Part shown: positions 1 through 8,568 of the stretch, piece by piece
Position numbering within the stretch: position 1 is the stretch's first letter
Layout of the letters: every line of letters begins with the position of its first letter
Assembly: GCA_900473745.1 (NCBI GenBank)
Contig: UCMW01000021.1
Span: 113,109-177,108 of the forward strand
Direction: 5' to 3'
Source: Hyphomicrobiales bacterium
Lineage (GTDB): Bacteria > Pseudomonadota > Alphaproteobacteria > Rhizobiales > Rhizobiaceae
DNA length: 64,000 bases
Notes under the pieces: generated by a model
What the model was told of the DNA's origin: nothing
Database searches by the model: none
The model's input: the letters and a program-made list of their open reading frames with translations, nothing else
Position numbers and translations under genes: made by a program

Positions 1-377
1 AGCCGGGAAAGGGCTGCGGCATGACCCTCGTTGTTGAAGCCCAGCCGGTTGATGACGGCATTGTCGCGCTCCAGACGGAAGATGCGTGGCTTCGGGTTGC
101 CGGTCTGTGGTTTGGGCGTCAGCGTTCCGACCTCGGCGAACCCGAAGCCGAGCGATAGAAGCGCATCCGGCACTTCGGCGTTCTTGTCGTAACCGGCGGC
201 CATGCCGAGCGGGTTCGGGAAGCGGATGCCGGCAACCGTCTGGGCGAGACGCGGATCCGCGGAGGCCCTGCAGGCTGGCACGAGGCCGGTCTTCAGCGCG
301 GCGATCGAAATGCCGTGGGCGGTTTCGGCATCGAAGAGGAAGAGTCCGCGGCGGCCGAGCGAAAAGAGATCGGTCAT
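1..377 (-). CDS. pyrD: Dihydroorotate dehydrogenase (quinone), N-terminal part, cut by window edge
   Basis: Fourth step of de novo pyrimidine synthesis: oxidises dihydroorotate to orotate and passes electrons to membrane quinone. About 125 N-terminal residues are visible. They read MTDLFSLGRRGLFLFDAETAHG, then a GMAAGYDKNAE segment and a GTLTPKPQTGNPKPRIFRL stretch, all typical of class 2 (membrane, quinone-linked) PyrD. The ATG at 375-377 overlaps the stop of the DUF952 gene by one base (TGATG), so the two are translationally coupled. The rest of the gene lies to the left of the window. Family assignment is firm. Confidence 0.93.
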   Translation of the reverse strand, partial: MTDLFSLGRRGLFLFDAETAHGISIAALKTGLVPACRASADPRLAQTVAGIRFPNPLGMAAGYDKNAEVPDALLSLGFGFAEVGTLTPKPQTGNPKPRIFRLERDNAVINRLGFNNEGHAAALSR

Positions 378-733
378 CAGCGCGTCTCCTCGCCTATCGG
401 CGGAAAGACATGAAGCCCATCGTCTCCGAGCGGCAGGGGTTTTTCCCAGATCACGGCATCGAGCGGCAGGTCGGCATAGAGATGAGGGAAGAGATCACCG
501 CCGCGGGAGGGCTCCCATTTCAGCGCTTGACCGAAGACCGTGGCGTCAACTGCGACCAGAAGGAGATCGGCCTCACCAGCAAAATGCAGTCTCGCAGTCT
601 CGACCGCCTGAGTGGCCGTGGAGAAATGGATGTATCCGTCCTTGAGATCGATCGGGGCACCCTTGAAAAGGCCGGCCGCCCGGGCCTGCTGCCATAATTC
701 TCTCGGCACGATCTTGTATATGGTCTTGTCCAA
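377..733 (-). CDS. DUF952 family protein
   Basis: 118-residue soluble protein of the DUF952 family, whose function is not established. Typical features are the opening TIYKIVPRELWQQA, the central DGYIHFSTATQ and the closing FPHLYADLPLDAVIWEKPL. No ATG fits the frame. The best start is TTG at 733, preceded by a GGGAGAG Shine-Dalgarno about 8 bases upstream. It overlaps pyrD by one base, and DUF952 genes commonly sit directly before pyrD in rhizobia. A role linked to pyrimidine synthesis is only suggested by that pairing. Confidence 0.85.
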   Translation of the reverse strand: MDKTIYKIVPRELWQQARAAGLFKGAPIDLKDGYIHFSTATQAVETARLHFAGEADLLLVAVDATVFGQALKWEPSRGGDLFPHLYADLPLDAVIWEKPLPLGDDGLHVFPPIGEETR

Positions 734-831
734 GGTCCGGTCTCTCCCAGATCATGAGGGTCGAGGCGGGTTTGCCGCAAACGCGCGCAAATGTCCACGC
801 CCGACGAGACGGACGACACGAGGAGGCACAG

Positions 832-1272
832 ATGGCGATCCGGAAAATCAAGACGACAGCCCTGGCGGTCGCGGTTCTCTCGCTCGGGAATCCGGTCGCA
901 GAGGCGCAGCAGCCCCGTCCGGACCGTTACAGCCTGGAAAGGTCCGAGAGCGGTTTTGTCAGGCTCGACCGTCAGACGGGTGCCGTTACCCTCTGCACCG
1001 AGGCAGAGGGAACGCTGACCTGCCGGATGGCGGCCGATGAACGGGCGGCCTATGACGAAGATCTCGCGCGGCTCGAAAAGCGGATGGAAGCGCTGGAAAA
1101 GCAGATCGCCGGCGGGACTGCGGCCAAGAGCGGCGATTCGCCTAGCGACGCGGAAATCGACCGCTCGATCGGGATCATGGAACGCTTCATGCGCGCCTTC
1201 TTCAGCCTCGTGCAGGAGTTCCAGGGCGAGGAACAGCGAACAGAACCAGGGACAATTCCCGACCGGACCTGA
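832..1272 (+). CDS. Small secreted protein with coiled coil, function unknown
   Basis: 146 residues. The start at 832 was chosen because AGGAGG lies 7 bases upstream; the frame runs further 5' but without a better site. An N-terminal signal peptide (about residues 1-26, ending near AEAQQ) predicts export to the periplasm. A short domain with two cysteines about 9 residues apart (LCTEAEGTLTC) follows, then a strongly charged coiled-coil helix around residues 66-95 (DEDLARLEKRMEALEKQ). I recognise this as a conserved rhizobial unknown rather than a characterised family. Confidence 0.75.
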   Translation: MAIRKIKTTALAVAVLSLGNPVAEAQQPRPDRYSLERSESGFVRLDRQTGAVTLCTEAEGTLTCRMAADERAAYDEDLARLEKRMEALEKQIAGGTAAKSGDSPSDAEIDRSIGIMERFMRAFFSLVQEFQGEEQRTEPGTIPDRT

Positions 1273-1393
1273 CGTTCGTCAAGTCCAACCCTCTCATTCG
1301 CTGCGCGACCATTGTCTAGTGCCTCGGCAGGCGCTAAAAGGACTGCACGCATGCGTGCGCAATATGACATCGCTCTTGGGAGGGGGCTTTGAC

Positions 1394-2040
1394 ATGGCTG
1401 AATCCACTTTCATCATCGCAGACGACCATCCGCTGTTCCGTGGCGCCCTGCGTCAGGCCGTGAGCGGCATCGATGGCATGCAGACGATCATCGAGGCCGG
1501 CGATTTCGAGGCCGCGCGCAAGGCCGCAGCGAACCATCCAGATGCCGACCTTATGCTACTCGACCTCGCCATGCCCGGTGTCTCCGGTTTTCGGGGCTCA
1601 TGGCGTTGCGGGCCGAATTCGCCAGCCTCCCGCTGGTGATCGTGTCGGCGACAGACGACCCCGTCACCGTCCGCCGTGCGCTCGAACTCGGTGCCTCCGG
1701 CTTCATCTCGAAATCCGCCGGCATCGACGAAATCCGGGCTGGCATCCAGTCGGTGCTCGAAGGTGACATCGCCACCCCCTCGAGCTACCAGGGCGGCCAG
1801 GAAACCGATCCCGACGTTGCCGACCTCATCAATCGCCTTCGCACGCTCACGCCGCAGCAGAGCCGCGTTCTCGGCATGCTCGGCGAGGGCCTGCTCAACA
1901 AGCAGATCGCCTATGAACTCGGCGTGTCGGAAGCGACAATCAAGGCGCATGTCTCCGCCATTCTCCTGAAGCTCAAGGTCGACAGCCGCACGCAGGCCGT
2001 CATCCAGCTGGGCAAGATCAACATGGCCATGGTCGCCTGA
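1394..2040 (+). pseudogene. NarL/LuxR-family response regulator interrupted by a -1 frameshift
   Basis: Two overlapping frames together make one complete regulator. The first (from ATG 1394) gives the receiver start MAESTFIIADDHPLFRGAL and the phospho-acceptor D57 in LLDLAMPG. The second (from about 1592) gives the receiver end, ending in a LuxR-type helix-turn-helix (LTPQQSRVLGMLGEGLLNKQIA). The reading frame breaks at the T run 1588-1591: adding one T restores GVSGFSGLMALRAEF. Whole length would be about 216 residues, normal for the family. The downstream DNA-binding half retains good coding character. Either a recent inactivation or a base-calling error in a homopolymer. Confidence 0.85.
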
Positions 2041-2166
2041 TCACCGATCGAGGGATCGCGAGAGGATTTTATTCCTTTTCGACTTTACTAAGCCTGCGCC
2101 CTCGGCTATTGTTTTGCCGTGGCCGGACCGGGGATCAATGCGTTCCGGCGCTGAAGAGGCGCGAAC

Positions 2167-2835
2167 ATGCTTTCCCATGACAGCATATGGACCGCGATCG
2201 ATCGGCTGGCGGAGCAGCATTCGCTGACGCCGTCTGGTCTTGCGCGCCGGGCTGGTCTCGACCCCACCTCCTTCAACAAATCCAAGCGCGTCGGCGCCGA
2301 CGGGCGCATGCGCTGGCCCTCGACCGAATCCATCGCCAAGGTGCTGGAAGCAACCGGCGCCAGTCTCGACCAGTTCATGCGCCATGTTTCGCCCGACGGC
2401 TTTCGCGGCAGCCCCCTGCCCCAAGGGAATTTTCCGCCGCAGGCAAGCTCGATCCCCCTGCTCGGCATGGCCCAAGCCGGTGCAGGTGGTTTCTTCGACG
2501 ATGGCGGTTTTCCCGCCGGCCAAGGCTGGGATCTGGTCGAGTTTCCGGCAGCACCGGGCCGCAACAACGGCGTCTACGCGCTTGAGGTCCAGGGCGAGAG
2601 CATGAAACCGCTCTACCGGGATGGCGACATCCTGATTGTCGAACCCGGCGCCCAGGTGCGACGCGGCGACCGCGTTGTGGTGAAGACCCGCGAAGGCGAG
2701 GTCATGGCGAAAATCCTCGCCCGCCAGAGCGCCAAGTCGGTCGAGTTGCAGTCGCTCAACCCCGACCATCCGCCGCGGATGCTCGAGATGAGCGATGTGG
2801 AATGGGTCGCGCGCATCATCTGGGCGAGCCAGTAG
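2167..2835 (+). CDS. LexA-like transcriptional regulator, HTH plus S24 peptidase domain
   Basis: 222 residues. The N-terminus (about 5-75) is an XRE-like helix-turn-helix with SLTPSGLARRAGLDPTSFNKSKR. The C-terminus (about 95-222) is an S24/LexA-type self-cleaving peptidase fold. Catalytic serine S145 lies in VQGESMKP and catalytic lysine K182 in EVMAKIL, spaced as in LexA and CI repressors. It resembles a solitary rhizobial phage-repressor-like regulator, and no phage genes are nearby, so it is probably a host regulator. Its targets and whether it self-cleaves cannot be told from sequence. Confidence 0.88.
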   Translation: MLSHDSIWTAIDRLAEQHSLTPSGLARRAGLDPTSFNKSKRVGADGRMRWPSTESIAKVLEATGASLDQFMRHVSPDGFRGSPLPQGNFPPQASSIPLLGMAQAGAGGFFDDGGFPAGQGWDLVEFPAAPGRNNGVYALEVQGESMKPLYRDGDILIVEPGAQVRRGDRVVVKTREGEVMAKILARQSAKSVELQSLNPDHPPRMLEMSDVEWVARIIWASQ

Positions 2836-2847
2836 GAAAACGCACCT

Positions 2848-3561
2848 ATGCGACGCATCGGAACCTTCATAGCAGGCGGAATCGGGCTTCTTCTCTGGGC
2901 CTATCTCGTCGTGCAGGCCGGTGAAAGTTTCCGCGAGGACCCTGTCGACTACAATATCGAGGACCTCGACGTACCGGATCCATCTGAGCTCGACCTGCCG
3001 GAGGTCGGCTTATCCGTCGACGAGGCGATCGAGCCACCGCCGCAGACAGAGGTGCGGCGCCAGGTCCGTGCTATCGAGCCCGATGCCTTCGGCTCCCCGG
3101 CCTTCACCGATACCGGGGATCTGGAACGCCTCGAAGCCCGCGCACCGCTCTCCGAGGCCGTGCAGAGTGAAAGGCCGAAGGTGGTCCTCCTCCATCGACC
3201 GCTCAGTCTTTCAGCCGGCGTCGTCGCCTTCGGCGGCGAACAGCGCCTGCGGCTTGCGGATATCGTTGAAACCCCGGCGGAGCGCGCCTGCGTCGCAAGT
3301 GACGGCACGTCCTGGCCCTGTGGCGCCATGGCACGCACGCAACAACGCCTCTTCCTACGCAACAGGTCGATTGCCTGCGAGACGAGTGCAACGGCCTGGG
3401 AGGGCGAGATCCGGACACGCTGCTGGGTCGGGGTCCAGGACGTCTCGTCCTGGCTTGCGAAATACGGATGGGCGGAGGCGGAACCGGGTTCGGCCCTTGT
3501 CGCCCTGACGGAAGAAGCCCGCCTCGCCAGACGCGGGCTTTTTGGTGACCCCGTGCGCTGA
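2848..3561 (+). CDS. Membrane-anchored protein with SNase (thermonuclease)-like domain
   Basis: 237 residues. An N-terminal hydrophobic segment (about 6-23, IAGGIGLLLWAYLVV) anchors the protein. A proline- and acid-rich linker follows. The C-terminal half (about 120-235) resembles a staphylococcal-nuclease OB fold: LRLADIVETPAERAC, a cysteine pair around SWPCGAMA and RCWVGVQDVSSWLAKYGWAEA, and the closing ARLARRGLFG. The arginine/glutamate catalytic set of true thermonucleases is not clearly present, so nuclease activity is doubtful. It lies 12 bases after the S24 regulator and is probably co-transcribed with it. Confidence 0.7.
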   Translation: MRRIGTFIAGGIGLLLWAYLVVQAGESFREDPVDYNIEDLDVPDPSELDLPEVGLSVDEAIEPPPQTEVRRQVRAIEPDAFGSPAFTDTGDLERLEARAPLSEAVQSERPKVVLLHRPLSLSAGVVAFGGEQRLRLADIVETPAERACVASDGTSWPCGAMARTQQRLFLRNRSIACETSATAWEGEIRTRCWVGVQDVSSWLAKYGWAEAEPGSALVALTEEARLARRGLFGDPVR

Positions 3562-3665
3562 GCCGTAAGCCGCTTGCCAGACTGGCGCGGCGGCCCATGG
3601 TCATCCCTTGAAACGCTCCGCTGCGCCTCCTACTCTCTGGCCATCGCAACTGGAAAGCATCTTAC

Positions 3666-4079
3666 ATGAACAAGCCCGTATCTCCGGAAGAGGCCCTGAT
3701 CTTCGTCATGGTCATGGCTTCGGCCGTCGACAATGCCATGGCCGAAAAGGAACTCATCCGTATCGGCCAGCTGATCGACATCCTACCGGTCTTCGACAAT
3801 TTCGAAAAGGAACGGCTGATCGAGGTTTCGCAACGCTGCGCCAGTCTGCTTTCGGGGCCTGAAGGCCTCGACATCGTGCTCGAGACCATTCGCGACGCCT
3901 TGCCGGAATGGCTGCATGAGACGGCCTATGCGCTCGCCGTCGAGATCGCGGCCGTCGACCTCACGGTCCGGGCAGAGGAAGTGCGACTGCTGCAGCTTCT
4001 GCGTGATCGGTTCGGACTCGACAAGCTCATCTGTGCCGCGATCGAGCGCAGCGCGTCTGCCCGCTACCGGCGGATCTGA
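3666..4079 (+). CDS. TerB-like (tellurite resistance family) protein
   Basis: 137-residue all-helical cytoplasmic protein of the TerB superfamily: EEALIFVMVMASAVDNAMAEKEL followed by IGQLIDILP and a second repeat of acidic helices (ALAVEIAAVDLTVRAEEVRLL). The D-x-x-x-x-x-E pattern in each half matches the metal-binding TerB fold. Single TerB-like genes are frequent in rhizobial chromosomes and are not evidence of tellurite resistance. It is separated from the SNase-like gene by about 100 bases and converges on the next gene. Confidence 0.8.
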   Translation: MNKPVSPEEALIFVMVMASAVDNAMAEKELIRIGQLIDILPVFDNFEKERLIEVSQRCASLLSGPEGLDIVLETIRDALPEWLHETAYALAVEIAAVDLTVRAEEVRLLQLLRDRFGLDKLICAAIERSASARYRRI

Positions 4080-4085
4080 TCCCGC

Positions 4086-4970
4086 TCAGAAAAGGCCGGT
4101 CGGGAAGTACCGCAGATAGATTTCCTCGAGCCGGCCGTCTTTCGAGAGCGCACCCAGCGCGCTTTCTAGCGCTGCGGTGAGCGCTCCGTCCTGACCGCCG
4201 AGCATGATCGTCATGCCTTCGCCCAGGTGACGTTCCGACAGGAAGGGTCCATCGAGAAAACGGCAGCAGCCGGCGGCTTCCGGGCTCATCATCCAGAATG
4301 ACAATTGCAAGGCGTCGGCGAAGACGGCCGAAACCTGCTTCTCCTTCAAAGCCCGCATCGCTGCATCGCGATCCTCAAAGGCGACACGTTCGATGTTGGG
4401 GAAGAAGCTCTCCAGCATAGCGGCATGGGCCGTCTCCTTGACGACCCCCACCTTGCGACCGAACAGCCCTTCGGCATCCTGTCGCGTCAGGACTTCGTCG
4501 CTGCGCATCAGGAAGCGTGCCGGCAGCAGGAGATAGGGACGCGTGAAGTTGAAGCGCTCGCGCAGTGCCGGCGTCACCGCCACACCCGCCATGACTGCTT
4601 CTCCCTGTCCGGCTTCCAATGCTGCTGCCAGCTGACCGTAGGGCAACGCCTGGATCTGGCAGCGCGACTGCAGTCCCAATTCTTCGCACAGTGCCCGGGC
4701 GAGATCGACATGGAAGCCCGAGAGCTTGCCGCTCTGGTCGGTGAAATTGAAAGGCGGAAAATCCGTCGTCGTGAGGAAGCGCAGGCGCAGCGCGCCACTG
4801 ACATCGGGCCGCACGAGGCGTTCGCGTGCATCGAACAACACCGGAAGCTCCGTCTGCTGGCTCCAGGCCGATGGCGCAGCGAGTCCGAAAAACATCAGAA
4901 GCGTTGCGAGGGACCTCCACAACCCCATCAAATCTAGGGATGTAACTTTTGCGCGCATCTCTATCATCAT
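4086..4970 (-). CDS. Periplasmic substrate-binding protein, SBP_bac_3 type
   Basis: 294 residues from the longest start; ATGs at 4958 and 4928 are also possible, and the last leaves a clean signal peptide (MGLWRSLATLLMFFGLAAPSAWS). The mature part matches the polar-amino-acid binding fold: LRFLTTTDFPPFNFTDQSGKLSGFHVDLARALCEEL, GEAVMAGVAVTPALRERFNFTRPYL and a VGVVKETAHA lobe. No permease or ATPase gene is adjacent, so it is an orphan receptor or works with a transporter elsewhere. Ligand unknown. Its 3' end faces the TerB-like gene with 6 bases between. Confidence 0.82.
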   Translation of the reverse strand: MMIEMRAKVTSLDLMGLWRSLATLLMFFGLAAPSAWSQQTELPVLFDARERLVRPDVSGALRLRFLTTTDFPPFNFTDQSGKLSGFHVDLARALCEELGLQSRCQIQALPYGQLAAALEAGQGEAVMAGVAVTPALRERFNFTRPYLLLPARFLMRSDEVLTRQDAEGLFGRKVGVVKETAHAAMLESFFPNIERVAFEDRDAAMRALKEKQVSAVFADALQLSFWMMSPEAAGCCRFLDGPFLSERHLGEGMTIMLGGQDGALTAALESALGALSKDGRLEEIYLRYFPTGLF

Positions 4971-5098
4971 CTTCAGGGGTCAAGTCGGGGCGTCGTTCTG
5001 ACCGGATGACGTGTAGCAGCTTGGTGTGGACTAGGGAATACGGCCCGCGGATCGTTGCCGCGCGCCAGGGGCAAACGGGACAAGATAGGCGGAGCGTC

Positions 5099-7021
5099 AT
5101 GGGCGCTCCGGGAATATCCTGTTTTCTGCAGCTGAAGGCTGAAGCACGACGGCTGCATGTGCTCGGCATTTCCAAACCCCTGATCGCCAAGATGGCCCAG
5201 CGGGCGGCAAACAACGGAACGACGGTTGAAGCGGAGCTTCTGGCGAGCGGTGCCATCGACGAAGATGCCTATTTCGCCGGATTAGCGCGCATGTATGGCC
5301 TGCCATTCCTTGCCGAGATAGACCCTGCGCTTCTCGTGGACCACATCCAGAGCGACACGCAACTTGTCGAGCCGCGCATGCTGCGGCTGCATCATGCCGA
5401 CAGACCTCCTGTTATGGCCGTCGCTGCCCACATCCTGCATATGGAGGGTCTGGCGAAACGCTTCGGGCGCAATGGCAACAGCGCCGGAGGCCTGGTCGTC
5501 ACGACGCCGACGGCGATCCGGCGTGCCATATGGAAGGTTGGCGAGAACCGTCGTGTCGACCGGGCCGTGCGCGGCCTGTTCGACCATCTGCAGCCACTGT
5601 CCGCGCGTCTGGTGGTGACGGGCGATCAGGGCTTCTTCGCCGGCGCCAGCCTCTGCCTGATCAGCCTGCTTTTGATCTATGCCCCGATGCTTGCCGTCGT
5701 GCTCGCTCACATGATGCTGTCCTTCTTCCACACGGCAGCACTCTTCCTTCGGATCGCCGCCGTCTCTCACGGACGACACCATGCGCGTCTCCGGCCGGAA
5801 ATCTCCTTCGAACCGGCCGTCGAGGCGCTGCCGATCTATACGGTGATGGTCGCGCTCTACCGCGAGGCTGCCGTCGTGCCGCAACTGATCGCCGCTCTCG
5901 ATGCGCTCGACTGGCCCCGCAGTCTTCTCGACGTGAAGCTCGTCTGCGAGGCGGATGACCACGCGACCCTGGCGGCCATCCGGCAGACGCGCCCCGGCCC
6001 GCATATCGAGGTGGTCGAGGTACCGGCCATGGCCCCGCGCACCAAGCCGAAGGCACTGACCTATGCACTGGCCGGGGCGCGCGGGGAATTCCTGACGATC
6101 TACGACGCCGAAGACCGGCCACATCCGCAGCAGCTCCGTGAGGCCTATCATGCCTTTCGGCTCGGCCCGCCCGACCTTGCCTGCCTGCAGTCGCCCCTGG
6201 TGGTCGACAATGCCGGCGAGAGCTGGATCAGCGCGATTTTTGCGCTCGAATATTCCGCGCTTTTCCGCAGACTTTTGCCGGCGCTGGGTTTCTATCGCCT
6301 GCCCTTGCCGCTCGGCGGCACGTCGAACCATTTCAAGACTGCCCTGCTGAAGGCTAGCGGCGGCTGGGATCCCTATAACGTGACCGAGGATGCCGATCTC
6401 GGCATGCGGCTCTGTCGCATGGGCTATCGTGCTTCGACGCTGACGCTTCCGACCTATGAGGACGCGCCGACCGATTTTGCCGTCTGGCTCGCGCAGCGCA
6501 CCCGCTGGTACAAGGGCTGGCTGCAGACATGGCTGGTGCTGATGCGCCATCCCTTGCGCACGGCGCGCGAAATGGGGCCATTCTCCTTCTTCGTCTTCCA
6601 GCTTCTGGTCGGTGGCATGCTGGTCGCAGCACTCAGCCATCCCGGTTTGCTGGTCTTCATCACGCTCTCGGTGCTGTCGCTGATGCAGATCCCGGCGCCG
6701 CAGCCGAACGTCTTCACGACGATGATGCTCGCCATGGATATTTTCAACATCCTCGGCAGCTATGCCGTCTTCTTCGTTCTGGGTGCCACCCCGATGACCG
6801 ACCGGGAGAAGAAGGGCATGGGATGGAAATGGGCGATGATCCCCGTCTACTGGATGGCCGTGTCGCTCGCGGCCTGGAAGGCGGTGATCGAGCTCAGGCT
6901 CAAGCCCTTCCACTGGAACAAGACGCCACACCAGCCGCGCCGCAGCACATCCCTGTCGCTCGGGGCGGTTCAGGCGAACCAGGCGGTTCCTGCCGTCACG
7001 TCCTCGTCCGAGAGATTGTGA
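5099..7021 (+). CDS. Membrane glycosyltransferase family 2 with N-terminal GspE-N-like domain
   Basis: 640 residues from ATG 5099 (GGCGGAG upstream). Residues about 15-80 resemble the GspE/MshE N-terminal domain (ELLASGAIDEDAYFAGLARMYGLPF). A transmembrane segment pair lies near 180-230. The GT2 catalytic domain carries the acidic motifs near 283 (CEADD), 335 (DAED) and 429 (TEDADLG) and the Q-x-x-R-W motif near 466 (QRTRW), the signature of processive beta-glycan synthases of the cellulose-synthase class. Several C-terminal membrane helices follow. Probably makes an exopolysaccharide at the inner membrane; the polymer is unknown. The 3' end overlaps the convergent fusion gene by 52 bases. 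Confidence 0.85.
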   Translation: MGAPGISCFLQLKAEARRLHVLGISKPLIAKMAQRAANNGTTVEAELLASGAIDEDAYFAGLARMYGLPFLAEIDPALLVDHIQSDTQLVEPRMLRLHHADRPPVMAVAAHILHMEGLAKRFGRNGNSAGGLVVTTPTAIRRAIWKVGENRRVDRAVRGLFDHLQPLSARLVVTGDQGFFAGASLCLISLLLIYAPMLAVVLAHMMLSFFHTAALFLRIAAVSHGRHHARLRPEISFEPAVEALPIYTVMVALYREAAVVPQLIAALDALDWPRSLLDVKLVCEADDHATLAAIRQTRPGPHIEVVEVPAMAPRTKPKALTYALAGARGEFLTIYDAEDRPHPQQLREAYHAFRLGPPDLACLQSPLVVDNAGESWISAIFALEYSALFRRLLPALGFYRLPLPLGGTSNHFKTALLKASGGWDPYNVTEDADLGMRLCRMGYRASTLTLPTYEDAPTDFAVWLAQRTRWYKGWLQTWLVLMRHPLRTAREMGPFSFFVFQLLVGGMLVAALSHPGLLVFITLSVLSLMQIPAPQPNVFTTMMLAMDIFNILGSYAVFFVLGATPMTDREKKGMGWKWAMIPVYWMAVSLAAWKAVIELRLKPFHWNKTPHQPRRSTSLSLGAVQANQAVPAVTSSSERL

Positions 7022-8514
7022 TCGCCTGCCACGCGCGTCAGGGTGATCTCGGCGCCGCGGTCTCGCAATTGCTCGACGAGGATCTCGCCCTCGCCGGCCG
7101 CGGGATCGTCCGATCCGACAATGACCCTGACATGCGTGCCCGAAAGATCGGTTTCGGGCGGATCGCTCAACACCGGCACCGGCCTCAGCAACAAGACTTC
7201 GCGGACGAGACCCGGATGCAGCATGATCGCGGCTGCGAGAAAGTTCGCGCCGTTGGAATAGCCGGCGAAGCGCAGGCGCGCATCGGCGAGGCCATAGGCC
7301 TGCCGCGCATCTTCGACGAAGGCGGCGAAGGCCACGGCCTCCGCGACAATGTCCTTCTGGTCGAAGTCGCGCGGGCCGAAGCGACGAAAGAAGCGGGCCA
7401 CGCCTTCCTCCGTGGCGCGGCCGCGGAGGCTGAGTAGCGTCGACGACGGCGCGATCTTTCGCCCGAAGGGCAAGAGGCTCGCTTCGTTACCACCCGTTCC
7501 ATGCAGCAGGACGAGGGCCGTTCCATCGGGTGCCTCGGGCTCGTGGATACGATGCACGAAGGGCAGGTCGCGATAGACGGTGCGCGGCTCGCCCGGAAGC
7601 CCGAATTGCGGCAGCATCGGCACGATGTCTTCCGGCCGCAGATGAAAATGCTCGGGGATGAAGAGCCGGCTGCCGAGGCTTTCAGGCGGCTCATCGAGCG
7701 CAAAGCCCGGGCCATCGGAGGCGAGTTCGATCAGGCCACCGGCAGGCTCGCGGACATAGAGCGAATAGAAGTATTTGCGGTCATGCATGTTGATCGTGTC
7801 ATCGCCGCCAGACCTGAGCTCGGCCGCCTGCGCTTCGACAGCGGCCCGATCGGGCAAGCGCAGCGCGACGTGATCGATGGCCCCGGTGCCGGGTGCGGCC
7901 GGCCAGAAGCCGCTCGCATCGCGCACATCGACGACCTGACCGCTGGCGGAATCCAGGCGTGTGATCGTACCTTCCGTCGCCGCCGCCTCGAAGCCGGCAT
8001 GGCGGACGAGAAAGTCGGCGGTCTGCGCCGGCTTCTCCGACAACAGCGTCGCGCCCCTGAGGCAGGTGATCGCGTCCTTCGCCTCGATACCACGCACGGA
8101 CCATACGGCACCGGGCTCCACCTCCCTCGTGCCGACCAGCTTGACGATAATGCCGTCAGGGTCGGCCAGCCTCAGCACCGGCTCATCGAATTCGGTCGCT
8201 GGACCTGTCGCCGTCACGCCGAACTGCAGGGCGCGGGTCAGCCAGAAGCCGATCGCCTCCGGATGAATGACAAAGGCGATCTCGCTCGCCGCGCCATGGC
8301 CGACGCGGCCGCGGGAGCCATCTTCCCAGGCGAGGAAGGTGACCAGCGAGCCGGGACTTGCGACGGCATCGCCGTAAAACAAGTGGAGCTGGGCTGCGTC
8401 TTCGAAACCACCGGTGCGTTTGACCAGACGTAGGCCGAGAAAGCCGCAATAGAAATCGACGTTTGCCTGGATCTTGCGGGTGATCGCCGTGATGTGGTGC
8501 AGGCCGCTGGTCAT
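6970..8514 (-). CDS. Two-domain VOC ring-cleaving dioxygenase fused to alpha/beta hydrolase
   Basis: 514 residues. Residues about 5-125 and 140-270 are two VOC (glyoxalase/extradiol) modules with HHITAI, IDHVALRL and GLIELASDGPGF, the pattern of MhqO/MhqE-like ring-cleaving dioxygenases. Residues about 300-514 are a small carboxylesterase (MhqD-like) with LLHGTGGNE, nucleophile S420 in GYSNG, D469/D470 in GSDDP and H499 in GDHNL, so the triad is complete. In Bacillus, MhqO and MhqD are separate proteins for hydroquinone detoxification; here they are one chain. Divergent from the FMN reductase by 54 bases, suggesting joint control. Substrate is inferred. Confidence 0.85.
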   Translation of the reverse strand: MTSGLHHITAITRKIQANVDFYCGFLGLRLVKRTGGFEDAAQLHLFYGDAVASPGSLVTFLAWEDGSRGRVGHGAASEIAFVIHPEAIGFWLTRALQFGVTATGPATEFDEPVLRLADPDGIIVKLVGTREVEPGAVWSVRGIEAKDAITCLRGATLLSEKPAQTADFLVRHAGFEAAATEGTITRLDSASGQVVDVRDASGFWPAAPGTGAIDHVALRLPDRAAVEAQAAELRSGGDDTINMHDRKYFYSLYVREPAGGLIELASDGPGFALDEPPESLGSRLFIPEHFHLRPEDIVPMLPQFGLPGEPRTVYRDLPFVHRIHEPEAPDGTALVLLHGTGGNEASLLPFGRKIAPSSTLLSLRGRATEEGVARFFRRFGPRDFDQKDIVAEAVAFAAFVEDARQAYGLADARLRFAGYSNGANFLAAAIMLHPGLVREVLLLRPVPVLSDPPETDLSGTHVRVIVGSDDPAAGEGEILVEQLRDRGAEITLTRVAGDHNLSDEDVTAGTAWFA

Positions 8515-8568
8515 GCTCGTCTCCCTGTTCTACCCTCCCTTACAACAAATCGAGACAAGGAAAAGATC

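Noticed and set aside
3666..4079. Tellurite resistance operon
   Set aside because: Only a lone TerB-like gene; no terC, terD or terZ partners nearby.
5282..6931. 549-codon frame antisense to the glycosyltransferase
   Set aside because: Shadow of a high-GC gene; no recognisable domain.
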